64,000 nucleotides of DNA from Acidobacteriales bacterium 59-55 (GTDB lineage Bacteria > Acidobacteriota > Terriglobia > Terriglobales > Acidobacteriaceae), in NCBI GenBank assembly GCA_001897435.1, contig MKSV01000008.1:124001-188000 (forward strand), written 5' to 3'. The notes beneath the pieces were generated by a model that worked only from the letters and a program-made list of their open reading frames with translations, was not told where the DNA came from and did no database searches. Of the stretch, positions 38,557 to 47,006 are shown piece after piece. The stretch's first letter is position 1; every line of letters begins with the position of its first letter. The position numbers were made by a program, and so were the translations under genes.

Positions 38557-38901
38557 CTACTGTTCAGCCAAAGTTAGTACACGGGTAATGCCAGCAAACA
38601 TCTTCTCGACGCTGGCCAGTTCCTGCTCCAGATGCTTCTTGCCCGCCTCGGTCACTTTAAAGACCCGCACCGGACGATTCCTGGCTGAAAGCCCCATCTC
38701 TGTTTCCAGCCAACCGGTCTTCAGCATCCGCTGTAAGGCCGGATAGAGAGAACCCTCCTCGATCTGGAGGTAATCTTCCGAAATGTCTTTAAGCCTTTGG
38801 GCGAGCGCATATCCGTGCATCGGCTTCCAACTCAGCGTTTTAAGAATCATCATTTCCAATGCGCCGGGAAAGAGGCCGCGGTATTGAGCCTTCTTCTTCA
38901 T
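38557..38901 (-). CDS. PadR-family transcriptional regulator (PadR1)
   Basis: A 114-aa winged-helix regulator of the acidobacterial PadR type. The PadR core is LEMMILKTLSWKPMHGYALAQRL, with the wing EEGSLYPALQRM. The C-terminal helix mediates dimerisation. ATG 38901 is chosen over 38952 because a -35/-10 pair lies between them, so the longer start would be upstream of the promoter. It heads a five-gene operon with four ADOP permeases. PadR proteins usually repress their own operon and release it on ligand binding; here that is inference from position. Confidence 0.9.
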   Translation of the reverse strand: MKKKAQYRGLFPGALEMMILKTLSWKPMHGYALAQRLKDISEDYLQIEEGSLYPALQRMLKTGWLETEMGLSARNRPVRVFKVTEAGKKHLEQELASVEKMFAGITRVLTLAEQ

Positions 38902-38908
38902 GTGAGCG

Positions 38909-38937
38909 ACAATAGTAGTTTTAAACAAGTATGTCAA
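38909..38937 (-). promoter_or_regulatory. promoter of PadR1 operon, apparently leaderless
   Basis: TTGACA (38932-38937) and TATTGT (38909-38914) are 17 bp apart on the minus strand. The expected transcription start (about 38902) falls on or next to the ATG at 38901, and no ribosome binding site precedes the ATG. TGACATA and TATTGTC form an imperfect inverted repeat around the core promoter, a possible PadR operator. Confidence 0.6.
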
Positions 38938-38979
38938 GATTAGTGATTTCAACAGAAGCTGTCCTCCTCGCAGATATTT

Positions 38980-41697
38980 CTAAAAGCTCATTCTGGCAGT
39001 GAACTCGACCCTCCTCGCATAATCTCCTGTCACAGGCGTCGCAAATTGTGCAGTCGCGACAATCCCATCCATCCCCGTGTAATTTGCATGGTTGAGCAAA
39101 TTGGCGGAGCGAGCCTCAATCTTGAACGTCTGTTGATGTTTTCCGCCAAAGATACCCTCCTTCCATGTGAAGGATCTTCCAAGTGAAAAGTCCAAGTGAA
39201 GGGTCGCAGGCATCGTTCCATAGTTTCGTGGAAGGTCGCCATTTACAGATGTGACCGAAAGAAGTCCAAACGGCGTGTTATATACGCCGGAGCCGCTAAT
39301 TGAGACCTTGCTGGGACGGTCGTTGAACACACCGTCTCCATTGCTGTCTAGCCCGGTGGTTATGTCGTAAGGTGCTCCGCTTGCGACCGAGAGATTGGTT
39401 GTCGTAGAGATCGCAAACGGCAGTGTGTACATGAAAACGATGTAGGCACTTTGCTTCGTGGCTCCAGCGGGACGTGCCCAATCTGCCGTCTCTGTGTAGT
39501 TGCTCTGTGGAAAAGTGTTTGGCGTGTCGGCGTTCGATCGGAAGCCGTTGTAGAGATAACCGCTGATCAGGTTGAAAGACTTGGCAAAATGCGTCAGGCC
39601 AAGATAGGCATATGGGCCTTGAAAACGACCAGTCATGCCGTATTCAAACTGGTTGAGGTTGGGTGTGTAAGGGCGCGGCCCCAACGCCGGATCGCTTGAG
39701 TTCACTGGAAGAAGTGGTGAGTTGATATTGCTCGACCGCAGCATATCCCACGCAGAAGAGTAGTAGATGTTCGCGTTTACGGACCATCCGCTCCGAAAGC
39801 GATGTTCTAGCCCAAGCTGAGACTGCCAGGATGGAGCTATGCCAACTCCGGGTGCGAAGCTGCGCGTTTGCGCAATCTGCTGGCTAGCATTCGTATTGTT
39901 GATCGGACTCGCAAAGTCTGCGCCATAGACCGTAATATTTTGTTGCCGAACACCATTGAGTCGCACCGTTTCAAGGCTTACGCTGGTGGTGATCGGGGAA
40001 TAAAAGAACCCGCTTCTTGCGTGCAACACCCACGATTGCTTTGGCCCGAAGCCATAGGCGATCCCCAGTCTCGGAGCGAACGTCGCTGGAACATTGGGAG
40101 ATGTTTGGAGGAAATATCGTAAGCCCCCTGAGAGGTTGACTTGCTTGTTGAGCTTCCAATCATCCTGAACGTACACAGCCGTCGTCCACTGCGTGAGTGG
40201 AACGCGCGCATTTCCTGTGGTGAGTGAATAGGCGGTTGCATTCCCACCTGCGAGCCCCAAGAGTGCGCGGCGATACTGCTCAAGCCCGTCAATCACTACG
40301 GCTCCGTTCCCCGTCAAATTGGGAGCAATACCTCCAGCGAATGTATACGCTCCGTTGAAGGTGTTTGGATTGCTGCTGTTAATGAAAGCGGCCAACAATT
40401 GGATTCCAGCTTTGACCGTATGCTGCTTCTTTGAGATGTAGATGTCATCGTCCCATTCCAGATCATGCTCTTTGGTCTCAAGATGCCCCTGAGTCGAACC
40501 GCCGCGTGTAAAAAATCCTGACACCGCCACGGACGGGCCCATTGTGTTCGGAACTTGCTCTGTTGTCTTCCAACTCCATCCGAGTCGAGTTGAATGAAGC
40601 AAGGAATTACTCAAGAACTGAGTGTTGGCTGCGCGAAGATCATATTGTTCCAACAGGTTGCCATAGCCTGCTTCTTGGAGCACTGCGCCTCCAACACCCT
40701 TGTTCTCCAAGCCATTGCGATTCGCCGCGAAGGACAGGGTAAGGGAGTCTTTATCCCCCGGTTGCCACCCAAGGCAGGCATTTCCAATCCATAGCCGCTG
40801 CGGTGTGCTAACGACCTGATTCAGGAGCGAAGGCGATCCTCCTGTCGATAGCACCGTGGCATTCACGACTGCATTCTCGTCTATGGAGCGATGCTCCAAA
40901 TCAAGCGCGAAGTCGGCATGTTTGTTGGAGAGTAACGGACCTGACAGCTCGAAGCCGGCTCTCATCTTGTCGGCAGGTGTACGGTTTACGGATAACGGAT
41001 CATTCGCATTCCATATATGGGAACTGAGAGCACCGAAGAGAGCGCCGTGATATTTGTCCTGTCCGCTCTTGGTATAGACCTCAATCCTGCCACCAGCGTA
41101 AGGAGGATTGCCATACTCTGCGGAGTACATGTCCGGATTGATTCTGACTTCGCGAATGGCAGATTTTGGGGGCAGCTTTGAAGCACCTTGGAATCCGTCC
41201 ACTACTATCGTTGCCGTTCCCGGAGCGCCACCCGCGGATGCGGCCAATGTCTGGAGCTGTCGTGCGAGGTCATCGGGATCATCCGCGAATCCTTCCAGGG
41301 CCTTAGCATCGAGGACCGGTGATTCGCCGGGAGTTCCGTCACCTTCAGAAGCCGACACATTCAAGTTTTGCTCAACCTCTGCGATGACTAAAGAAGACGT
41401 GAGCATCGTTGTCTCTGGATGCTGAATCATCAGCCTCTGATCAAAAGGCCGGAATCCCGGCGCTGTGATCTGCAGTGAATAGGTTCCGTATGGCACGCAC
41501 TCTAACTTCCAGTTTCCATGTTCGTCCGTGGAGGCGTGCCGTTGTGTCTGAGCACTTTCGATCGCAATCACGGCATCTGATATCAACGCACCCGAAGGAT
41601 CTTTAACTATTCCCTGAAGAGCACCAGAGCGCGGGCATTGTTGCCCGTTGACAGTCGACGCAAGAGCAATTGCTGCGATGAGAAAAAAGGTCTTCAT
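38980..41697 (-). CDS. TonB-dependent-receptor-like outer-membrane protein with CarboxypepD_reg domain (module 3)
   Basis: A 905-aa outer-membrane protein: signal peptide (MKTFFLIAAIALASTVNGQQ), CarboxypepD_reg domain (LQGIVKDPSGALISDAV), plug-like region (IVVDGFQGASKLPPKS), barrel and terminal EFTARMSF. It is recognisably related to the receptors of modules 1 and 2 (GADDPDDL-like and PLTQW blocks are shared) but clearly more diverged. It is the last gene of a kinase-regulator-receptor operon; the regulator stop is 39 bp upstream. So the gene order differs from module 2. Ligand unknown. Confidence 0.86.
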   Translation of the reverse strand: MKTFFLIAAIALASTVNGQQCPRSGALQGIVKDPSGALISDAVIAIESAQTQRHASTDEHGNWKLECVPYGTYSLQITAPGFRPFDQRLMIQHPETTMLTSSLVIAEVEQNLNVSASEGDGTPGESPVLDAKALEGFADDPDDLARQLQTLAASAGGAPGTATIVVDGFQGASKLPPKSAIREVRINPDMYSAEYGNPPYAGGRIEVYTKSGQDKYHGALFGALSSHIWNANDPLSVNRTPADKMRAGFELSGPLLSNKHADFALDLEHRSIDENAVVNATVLSTGGSPSLLNQVVSTPQRLWIGNACLGWQPGDKDSLTLSFAANRNGLENKGVGGAVLQEAGYGNLLEQYDLRAANTQFLSNSLLHSTRLGWSWKTTEQVPNTMGPSVAVSGFFTRGGSTQGHLETKEHDLEWDDDIYISKKQHTVKAGIQLLAAFINSSNPNTFNGAYTFAGGIAPNLTGNGAVVIDGLEQYRRALLGLAGGNATAYSLTTGNARVPLTQWTTAVYVQDDWKLNKQVNLSGGLRYFLQTSPNVPATFAPRLGIAYGFGPKQSWVLHARSGFFYSPITTSVSLETVRLNGVRQQNITVYGADFASPINNTNASQQIAQTRSFAPGVGIAPSWQSQLGLEHRFRSGWSVNANIYYSSAWDMLRSSNINSPLLPVNSSDPALGPRPYTPNLNQFEYGMTGRFQGPYAYLGLTHFAKSFNLISGYLYNGFRSNADTPNTFPQSNYTETADWARPAGATKQSAYIVFMYTLPFAISTTTNLSVASGAPYDITTGLDSNGDGVFNDRPSKVSISGSGVYNTPFGLLSVTSVNGDLPRNYGTMPATLHLDFSLGRSFTWKEGIFGGKHQQTFKIEARSANLLNHANYTGMDGIVATAQFATPVTGDYARRVEFTARMSF

Positions 41698-41736
41698 ACA
41701 ATGCCAACGTAATGTGTCGGCAACGTATGCAACTAT

Positions 41737-42501
41737 CTATTCGTTGAGCAGTCCAATATGGCGGGTGAACGGAACTCGTTCGCGCAGCAGAGACAAACCG
41801 GCGCGGCTAGCTGCTGTTGTCATGCTACTTTCGAGATGCAAGAGTGCACCGCGTCCAGATGCTTCCATTCGCACGATGCGACTTACCTGAACGATCGTAG
41901 AACGGTGGACCCGTACAAACCGGGCCGAGTCCAAGCGTCGTTCAAACTCCCGCATGGGCACATGGATGAGATGATTGCTTCCACCCGCATACACACGGCA
42001 ATAGTCGCCTTCTGCGGTAATCAATTCGATATCGCTGACTTTGACGGGTATTGTGATACCGTTCCGTTTCACGAAGAACTGCTCAAGAATGCCCGTACTC
42101 TCTGTAGCATCAAGCCGTTCGAGTACCTGTGTTTCTTGTGCATCGCTGTGGCTCCGCGTGCGATAACGCTCCAATGCCCGCGCAACCCTGGCATCATCGA
42201 AGGGCTTCAGGAGGTAATCGAATGCTCCCCATTCAAAGGCGTGCACTGCGTACTCATCGAAGGCCGTCGTGAAGATGACAGGGACAGAATGGTTTGCCTT
42301 CCGTAGAACTTCCAGGCCGCTGAACCCAGGTATCCTCACGTCGAGAAACAAGAGCGATGGCTCCAAAGTGGAAATGGCATGGAGCGCGGATGGACCATTG
42401 TCCGCTTCTGCAACAAGCTCGACATCTTCGTGCAGGGCAAGCGCCGACCGTAGACGTGACAGCGCCAGTGGTTCATCCTCGACGATGAGAGCGCGAATCA
42501 T
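41737..42501 (-). CDS. LytTR-family response regulator (module 3)
   Basis: A 254-aa regulator. The receiver has E8-D9 and phosphoacceptor D54 (LLFLDVRIPGFSG), VIFTTAF and LLKPF at the conserved T and K positions. The LytTR domain (about 140-245) has RFVRVHRSTIVQVSRI. It overlaps the kinase stop by ATGA and precedes the receptor by 39 bp. Sequence is clearly more distant from the regulators of modules 1 and 2 than those are from each other. Confidence 0.93.
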   Translation of the reverse strand: MIRALIVEDEPLALSRLRSALALHEDVELVAEADNGPSALHAISTLEPSLLFLDVRIPGFSGLEVLRKANHSVPVIFTTAFDEYAVHAFEWGAFDYLLKPFDDARVARALERYRTRSHSDAQETQVLERLDATESTGILEQFFVKRNGITIPVKVSDIELITAEGDYCRVYAGGSNHLIHVPMREFERRLDSARFVRVHRSTIVQVSRIVRMEASGRGALLHLESSMTTAASRAGLSLLRERVPFTRHIGLLNE

Positions 42502-43568
42502 CGGAGATCATCCTGTGGCAGTGCGAGGGACACGGTAAATCCTGCAGGTGTGCCTCCCTCTATGTCGAATTGTGCACGTCCCTCATAACAAAGGTTTAGC
42601 CGTCGGCTGATATTTCTTAGCCCTATTCCCTTGGTTAGGGAAAGATCGGGAGGCTTTGCATCCCCATTGTCTGTGACGGAAACATATAGAACTCCTTCGC
42701 TTTCAGAAGCACAAATAGAGATGTTTCCTCCCTCAATACGAGGAGCGATGCTGTGTTTAATTGCGTTTTCCACCAGCGGTTGTAGCGTGAGCGCGGGAAG
42801 CGTGCAATCGAAGCACGATGGAGATATATCCTTTGTCACAGCCAGTCGACTCCCCAAACGAAGGGACTCAAGCGCTAAATACGCTTCAGTAAAGTTGAGT
42901 TCCTCAGCAAGGGTCGCTTCGTCTCTAGTAGCCTGAGAATCGACAGACAAGGCGTAGCGCAACATGATGGAAAGGTTTAGAAGAGCTTCTTCTGCTCTAC
43001 TGGGATCGAGTTTGACAAGGCTCGTAACGGAATGAAGAGCGTTGAACAGAAAATGAGGGTTCAACTGGGAGCGAAGGGCACCCAGTTCGGCGTGAATTCT
43101 CAATGTTTCCGCTTCGAGCCGTCTTTGTTGCTCATATTGCGCTTTCCTTTGAGCCGAAATCATGTAGAAAACACCAGCCAATGTGACGTAGATCATGACA
43201 CCGCTGAACGCCTGCCACTGGACAGCGTAGATTCCCCACGAAGGTATTCTCCAATGTCCATCTGTTACGCCACCGACAGCGGCAAGCCCCAGGAGATTCA
43301 AAGCCAGCCAGAGGGATGTATAAATGGCACAAAGAGTAATATGCAGGCTCGCGAGTTGCAAAAATCGTCCTGACCGGTGGATTCGAGATAGGACTATAAA
43401 GACCAGCGCGCCAAGAAGAGCCGCAGGCAGGATATTTGCGATGGTTTCGCTGACTGCCAGCAAATTTGGATGACGTTGGACCCGAAAAATGACGTAATAG
43501 CTGGCGGCATAAGGAATCCAGGCACAGGCGTAAAGCAACCAGCCACGGACATTCCGGAGAGGCATCAT
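42498..43568 (-). CDS. LytS/YehU-type sensor histidine kinase (module 3)
   Basis: A 356-aa membrane kinase with five or so hydrophobic segments in the first 140 residues. The kinase core has LNPHFLFNALHS (His172), N box PLVENAIKHSI and G box TKGIGLRNISRRLNLCYEG. ATG 43568 is preferred over the TTG at 43574: AGGA lies 6 nt upstream of it. It starts the operon kinase-regulator-receptor. The ribosome binding site is inside an inverted repeat, described separately. Confidence 0.92.
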   Translation of the reverse strand: MMPLRNVRGWLLYACAWIPYAASYYVIFRVQRHPNLLAVSETIANILPAALLGALVFIVLSRIHRSGRFLQLASLHITLCAIYTSLWLALNLLGLAAVGGVTDGHWRIPSWGIYAVQWQAFSGVMIYVTLAGVFYMISAQRKAQYEQQRRLEAETLRIHAELGALRSQLNPHFLFNALHSVTSLVKLDPSRAEEALLNLSIMLRYALSVDSQATRDEATLAEELNFTEAYLALESLRLGSRLAVTKDISPSCFDCTLPALTLQPLVENAIKHSIAPRIEGGNISICASESEGVLYVSVTDNGDAKPPDLSLTKGIGLRNISRRLNLCYEGRAQFDIEGGTPAGFTVSLALPQDDLR

Positions 43569-43573
43569 ACGCA

Positions 43574-43590
43574 ATCCTTATTTTAAGGAT
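43574..43590 (-). promoter_or_regulatory. 17-nt inverted repeat covering the ribosome binding site of kinase 3
   Basis: ATCCTTA-TTT-TAAGGAT is a perfect 7-bp repeat with a 3-nt spacer. In the transcript it would form a hairpin whose 3' arm holds the AAGGA used by the kinase ATG 5 nt downstream. It may sequester the site, or be an operator in DNA. Confidence 0.5.
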
Positions 43591-43873
43591 ATCGTTCCTC
43601 TTCGCTTTAGAAAGTGCCTATTTCGCCAAACAGGCCAAACAGGCGGTCGAATGAGACAGGGCTCTCTACGGGACGCGTAATGGCAGACTCTTGGACCATC
43701 ACATATTTCTTTTTATAGGCATAGATTTTGCGGAAAATACGAACCGATAAATGATTCAGTTAGCAAATGGACAAAGGCAGAATGAGTGGGAAGGTCGAAG
43801 CGTTTGACACAAGCGGAGGTCGCCTTGCGGATACATTCCTCCTGCAAGCGCACGCTCATTCCCTACTTTGGTC
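43591..43873. other. intergenic region between kinase 3 and ADOP permease 5
   Basis: About 280 bp, holding the promoter of the module 3 operon; no terminator after the permease and no supported gene were seen. Confidence 0.35.
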
Positions 43874-46534
43874 TTACTCTTCTCGTAAAGTTCTTGCGGG
43901 ATCGATTCGCGCAACGCGTAGTGCTGGAATCGTCGCGGCCAGAATGGCAACACCGCCAAGAACGCCGACGACAGATAACAAACTTGGGACGTCATACACG
44001 CTCACGCCATACAGAATGCTGCGCATAAGACGGAGTGTTCCGGCGCAGCCTAGCAAGCCAAGCAATAGGCCGGCCACCGCCGGACGCAGGCCAACGCCGG
44101 CAACGTGACGAATGGCCTTTCCCAAACTAGATCCGAGAGCTATGCGAATGCCGATCTCACGTGTATGCAGTGCCACAGAGTTCGCCACCAGGCCAAAGAT
44201 CCCAACCGCACTCAACAAGAGTGCAAGGCCAGCCATCGTTCCGAGCAAAGCTACCTGAATGCGCTGCGAAGCCAGGGTCTGGGCTTGAAGATCGCTCATC
44301 GAATAGAACCCGGAAAATGGGAGAGAGGGATCCACATCCGCCAGAGCACGTTGCATTTGTTCAGTGAGGCCGGCTATGGGTTTTGCGGTCCGCACGATCC
44401 AACTGGGCTGGAACCAGGTGTGTATCAACGCAAGCTGATCTGGCTGCGTGATCTGCGCGGCCGGAATGTAGACGGTCTCTTCGCTCTGAAGAGGTGCAAC
44501 GGGGTTCAGCCCCGAGGACAGTTGAACGTCTGCTACTACGCCAACAATCACAGCCTTTGACGGCCCGCTTCGCACGGTCCGCCCCAGCGGGTTCGCGCCA
44601 TGATAAAACTTCCTCACAAACTTCTCATTGACGATCACTACGTGTTGCGCTGTCGGCCCGTCCGCATCGGTAAACGCGCGCCCTGCCAACAACGGAATTT
44701 GCAGGGTCGAAAAGTATCCGGGTGTTGCATAAAGCATATCCGTCGCGGCTTCATGTCCCGCCTCCTTGCCATCGGCTAAGGTAACGGAATCGTTCAGAAC
44801 CCGCTCGTATGGCAGTGAAAGTCCTACAGCGGCATCCTCAACACCAGGAATGTGCTTCATCGCGCCTATGCTCTCATTGAGCAATGTGCGAAAAGTTGCA
44901 GGGTCACGATAGCGCACGTCGTCCAGCGACGCTTTCGCAACCAGCACCCCGTTGGGGTTGAATCCTGCGGGTAACGTCTGCAAATGAATCAGTGTCCGGA
45001 TAAGCAAACCGCTTGCTGCGAGAAGCATCACCGTCAGTGCAACTTGTCCACCGATCAGCACTTGGCGTACTCCGTGGCGCGCAGTATTGGAACAGGCGTG
45101 TCCTCCCATCGATGAGCGGAGGTCTATCCTGCGAACGGCGAGTGCAGGCAACATGCCAAAGAAGACGCTGGTGAACACCGAAATCAAAAGGGTGAACGAC
45201 AGAACCATGCCGTCGAGGTGAACGCCTGCGACAGGAAGATAACCGACTGGCAGCAACTCAAGCAGGCCGCGCAGCGCTAGAAACGCAAGACCCACACCAG
45301 CCGAGCCCCCAAGCAGTGCAAGGAGCAGATTTTCAATCCACAGTTGTCGTTGGATCTGCCAGCGTGACCCGCCAAGGGCGAGCCTTGTTGCCATCTCCTG
45401 AGATCGACGGGTGATTCGCACGAGCGTAAGACCGGCGAGATTCGCACAGGCAATTAGCAAGATCAAAGCGGCAGCGGACATTAACCCTATTACCTGAGGC
45501 CTGAGTGTCGCCGTCTCGCCACGTTGCAGCGGAACTGTGTAAAAGGAAACTCTGGCGTTAGGGCCGTATCCCTTGGCGAGATTTTGGGCTCCGTCTCTCC
45601 AAGCGCGGTTGATCTCGCCATTCGCTTGCTGCCAGGTGGCTCCACTCCGCAACCGCACAATGACTTCGTAGTTTGTCCCGCCTCCCTCGCCGTTGCGGCC
45701 GGGCTGAAGCGCCGTATAGAGATCCGCATTCAGAGGCGTCGCAGCAGCCCCAGGTAGCACACCGACAACCACGTACGCGTCGCCTTTCAAACGGATCGTC
45801 TGCCCAACGAGGCTGCGGTCTTCCTGAAAGATGTTGTGCCACAGCGCATAGCTCAAGATGACGGCTTTCGGCCCGCTTGGAAGATCCTCCGTATCTGTAA
45901 AATTGCGTCCGAGAACGGGATGCAATCCAAGCACATCAAAATAGTGGGCAGAGATTCGTCCGGCATGTACGTAGTCGACATGCGTTCCGGCTTGGAGATT
46001 GGCTCCGGAGACGCCACGACTGGAAACGGCGGAGATGAGAGAAGGGACATTGTCGCGCAATTGTTCCCATTGTTCTCCAGTGATCCCGTGTGGCCCATCG
46101 TATGCCTCTGTCCCTTGAACATTCCTAAAGATCGTGCCAATTCGCTCTGGGTGTAAATAGGGCAAGCGCTCAAGCATTAGAGCGTTTACGAGGGAGAAGA
46201 CTGCGGTATTTGCACCGATCGCCAGGGCAAGTGTAACGATGACTGTCAGCGCGAAGCCGGGATGCTGCGATAACTGACGGAAGCCATAGTGCACATCTCT
46301 GCAGAAAGACTCGGCCCATGTACCGAGACGCCGGTCACGCACTACCTGTTTCACTTGTTCGATACCTCCAAGCTCCGCTAAAGCCCTTCGGTGAGCCTCT
46401 GCCACAGGCATACCAGCAGCAACTTTCTCATCGGTAACCATGTCCACATAGGAACGCAATTCTTCGTCGAGATGGCGATCCAGTGATGCTTTCCGAAAGA
46501 GGTTTTTGAACCGAGATGAAATCATCGTCAACAT
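43874..46534 (-). CDS. ADOP-family ABC permease (PadR2 operon)
   Basis: An 886-aa duplicated permease. Its prefix (LDRHLDEELRSYVDMVTDEK, then ALAELGG) belongs to a different subtype from the PadR1 permeases, lacking the AARREFGN form. The remainder follows the family plan: first helix LALAIGANTAVFSLVNALM, periplasmic VILSYALWHNIFQED and GQTIRLKGDAYVVVGVLPG, FtsX helices EMATRLALGGSRWQIQRQ, and the second set [17 protein letters not shown], ending IDPARTLREE. It begins 15 bp after PadR2. Start codon ambiguous between ATG 46534 and the ATG three codons on. Confidence 0.92.
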   Translation of the reverse strand: MLTMISSRFKNLFRKASLDRHLDEELRSYVDMVTDEKVAAGMPVAEAHRRALAELGGIEQVKQVVRDRRLGTWAESFCRDVHYGFRQLSQHPGFALTVIVTLALAIGANTAVFSLVNALMLERLPYLHPERIGTIFRNVQGTEAYDGPHGITGEQWEQLRDNVPSLISAVSSRGVSGANLQAGTHVDYVHAGRISAHYFDVLGLHPVLGRNFTDTEDLPSGPKAVILSYALWHNIFQEDRSLVGQTIRLKGDAYVVVGVLPGAAATPLNADLYTALQPGRNGEGGGTNYEVIVRLRSGATWQQANGEINRAWRDGAQNLAKGYGPNARVSFYTVPLQRGETATLRPQVIGLMSAAALILLIACANLAGLTLVRITRRSQEMATRLALGGSRWQIQRQLWIENLLLALLGGSAGVGLAFLALRGLLELLPVGYLPVAGVHLDGMVLSFTLLISVFTSVFFGMLPALAVRRIDLRSSMGGHACSNTARHGVRQVLIGGQVALTVMLLAASGLLIRTLIHLQTLPAGFNPNGVLVAKASLDDVRYRDPATFRTLLNESIGAMKHIPGVEDAAVGLSLPYERVLNDSVTLADGKEAGHEAATDMLYATPGYFSTLQIPLLAGRAFTDADGPTAQHVVIVNEKFVRKFYHGANPLGRTVRSGPSKAVIVGVVADVQLSSGLNPVAPLQSEETVYIPAAQITQPDQLALIHTWFQPSWIVRTAKPIAGLTEQMQRALADVDPSLPFSGFYSMSDLQAQTLASQRIQVALLGTMAGLALLLSAVGIFGLVANSVALHTREIGIRIALGSSLGKAIRHVAGVGLRPAVAGLLLGLLGCAGTLRLMRSILYGVSVYDVPSLLSVVGVLGGVAILAATIPALRVARIDPARTLREE

Positions 46535-46549
46535 GTCTCTATTCGCGGA

Positions 46550-46882
46550 TTATGTGGCTTCCAACGCACTGTTCATCGCCAGAGAGATCTTCTTCCATTC
46601 CTGGGTTTCAACTACCAGTTGCCCCTTACCTGCCTTGGTGAGGCGATAGTACTTTGCGCGGCGGCGATTCTCAGACTCACCCCAGAATGAACTCAGCCAG
46701 CCAGCTTCCTCCATGCGATGCAGGGCCGGAAACAGCGAACCCGGTTTCACAAGGAACGTTCCTTGTGTCATCTGTTCGATTCGTCGCGAAATACCCAGGC
46801 CATGAAGTTCTGCCGCGCCGAGCGACTTCAGAATAAGGAGATCGAGCGTGCCTTGGAGGAGATTTACCTGCTTAGAATTCAT
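46550..46882 (-). CDS. PadR-family transcriptional regulator (PadR2)
   Basis: A 110-aa winged-helix regulator. The PadR core is [20 protein letters not shown], followed by HGLGISRRIEQ, with the wing KPGSLFPALHRMEEAGW, then RAKYYRLTKAGKGQL. It lies 15 bp upstream of one ADOP permease and is probably its repressor. The N-terminal LLQGTLDLLIL is shared with PadR3 ([11 protein letters not shown]) but not PadR1, so PadR2 and PadR3 are the closer pair. Confidence 0.91.
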   Translation of the reverse strand: MNSKQVNLLQGTLDLLILKSLGAAELHGLGISRRIEQMTQGTFLVKPGSLFPALHRMEEAGWLSSFWGESENRRRAKYYRLTKAGKGQLVVETQEWKKISLAMNSALEAT

Positions 46883-46906
46883 CCCATATTCCTATCGTAT
46901 GTCTAT

Positions 46907-46938
46907 ATGAGTGTGGTCTCATTCCTATAGATTGTCAA
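46907..46938 (-). promoter_or_regulatory. control region of PadR2 operon
   Basis: TTGACA (46933-46938) lies upstream of the gene, but no good -10 is found at 17 bp. An inverted repeat ATGAG-N6-CTCAT (46907-46922) sits between it and the start, where a PadR operator would be expected. ATAGGAAT also occurs twice nearby. Confidence 0.4.
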
Positions 46939-47006
46939 TAGGTGATCGGCAGATTAAGGCGGTCAGCAAGGCCTTCTGGGAGCAATGGCTTGTCAAAGCA
47001 ATTTGT

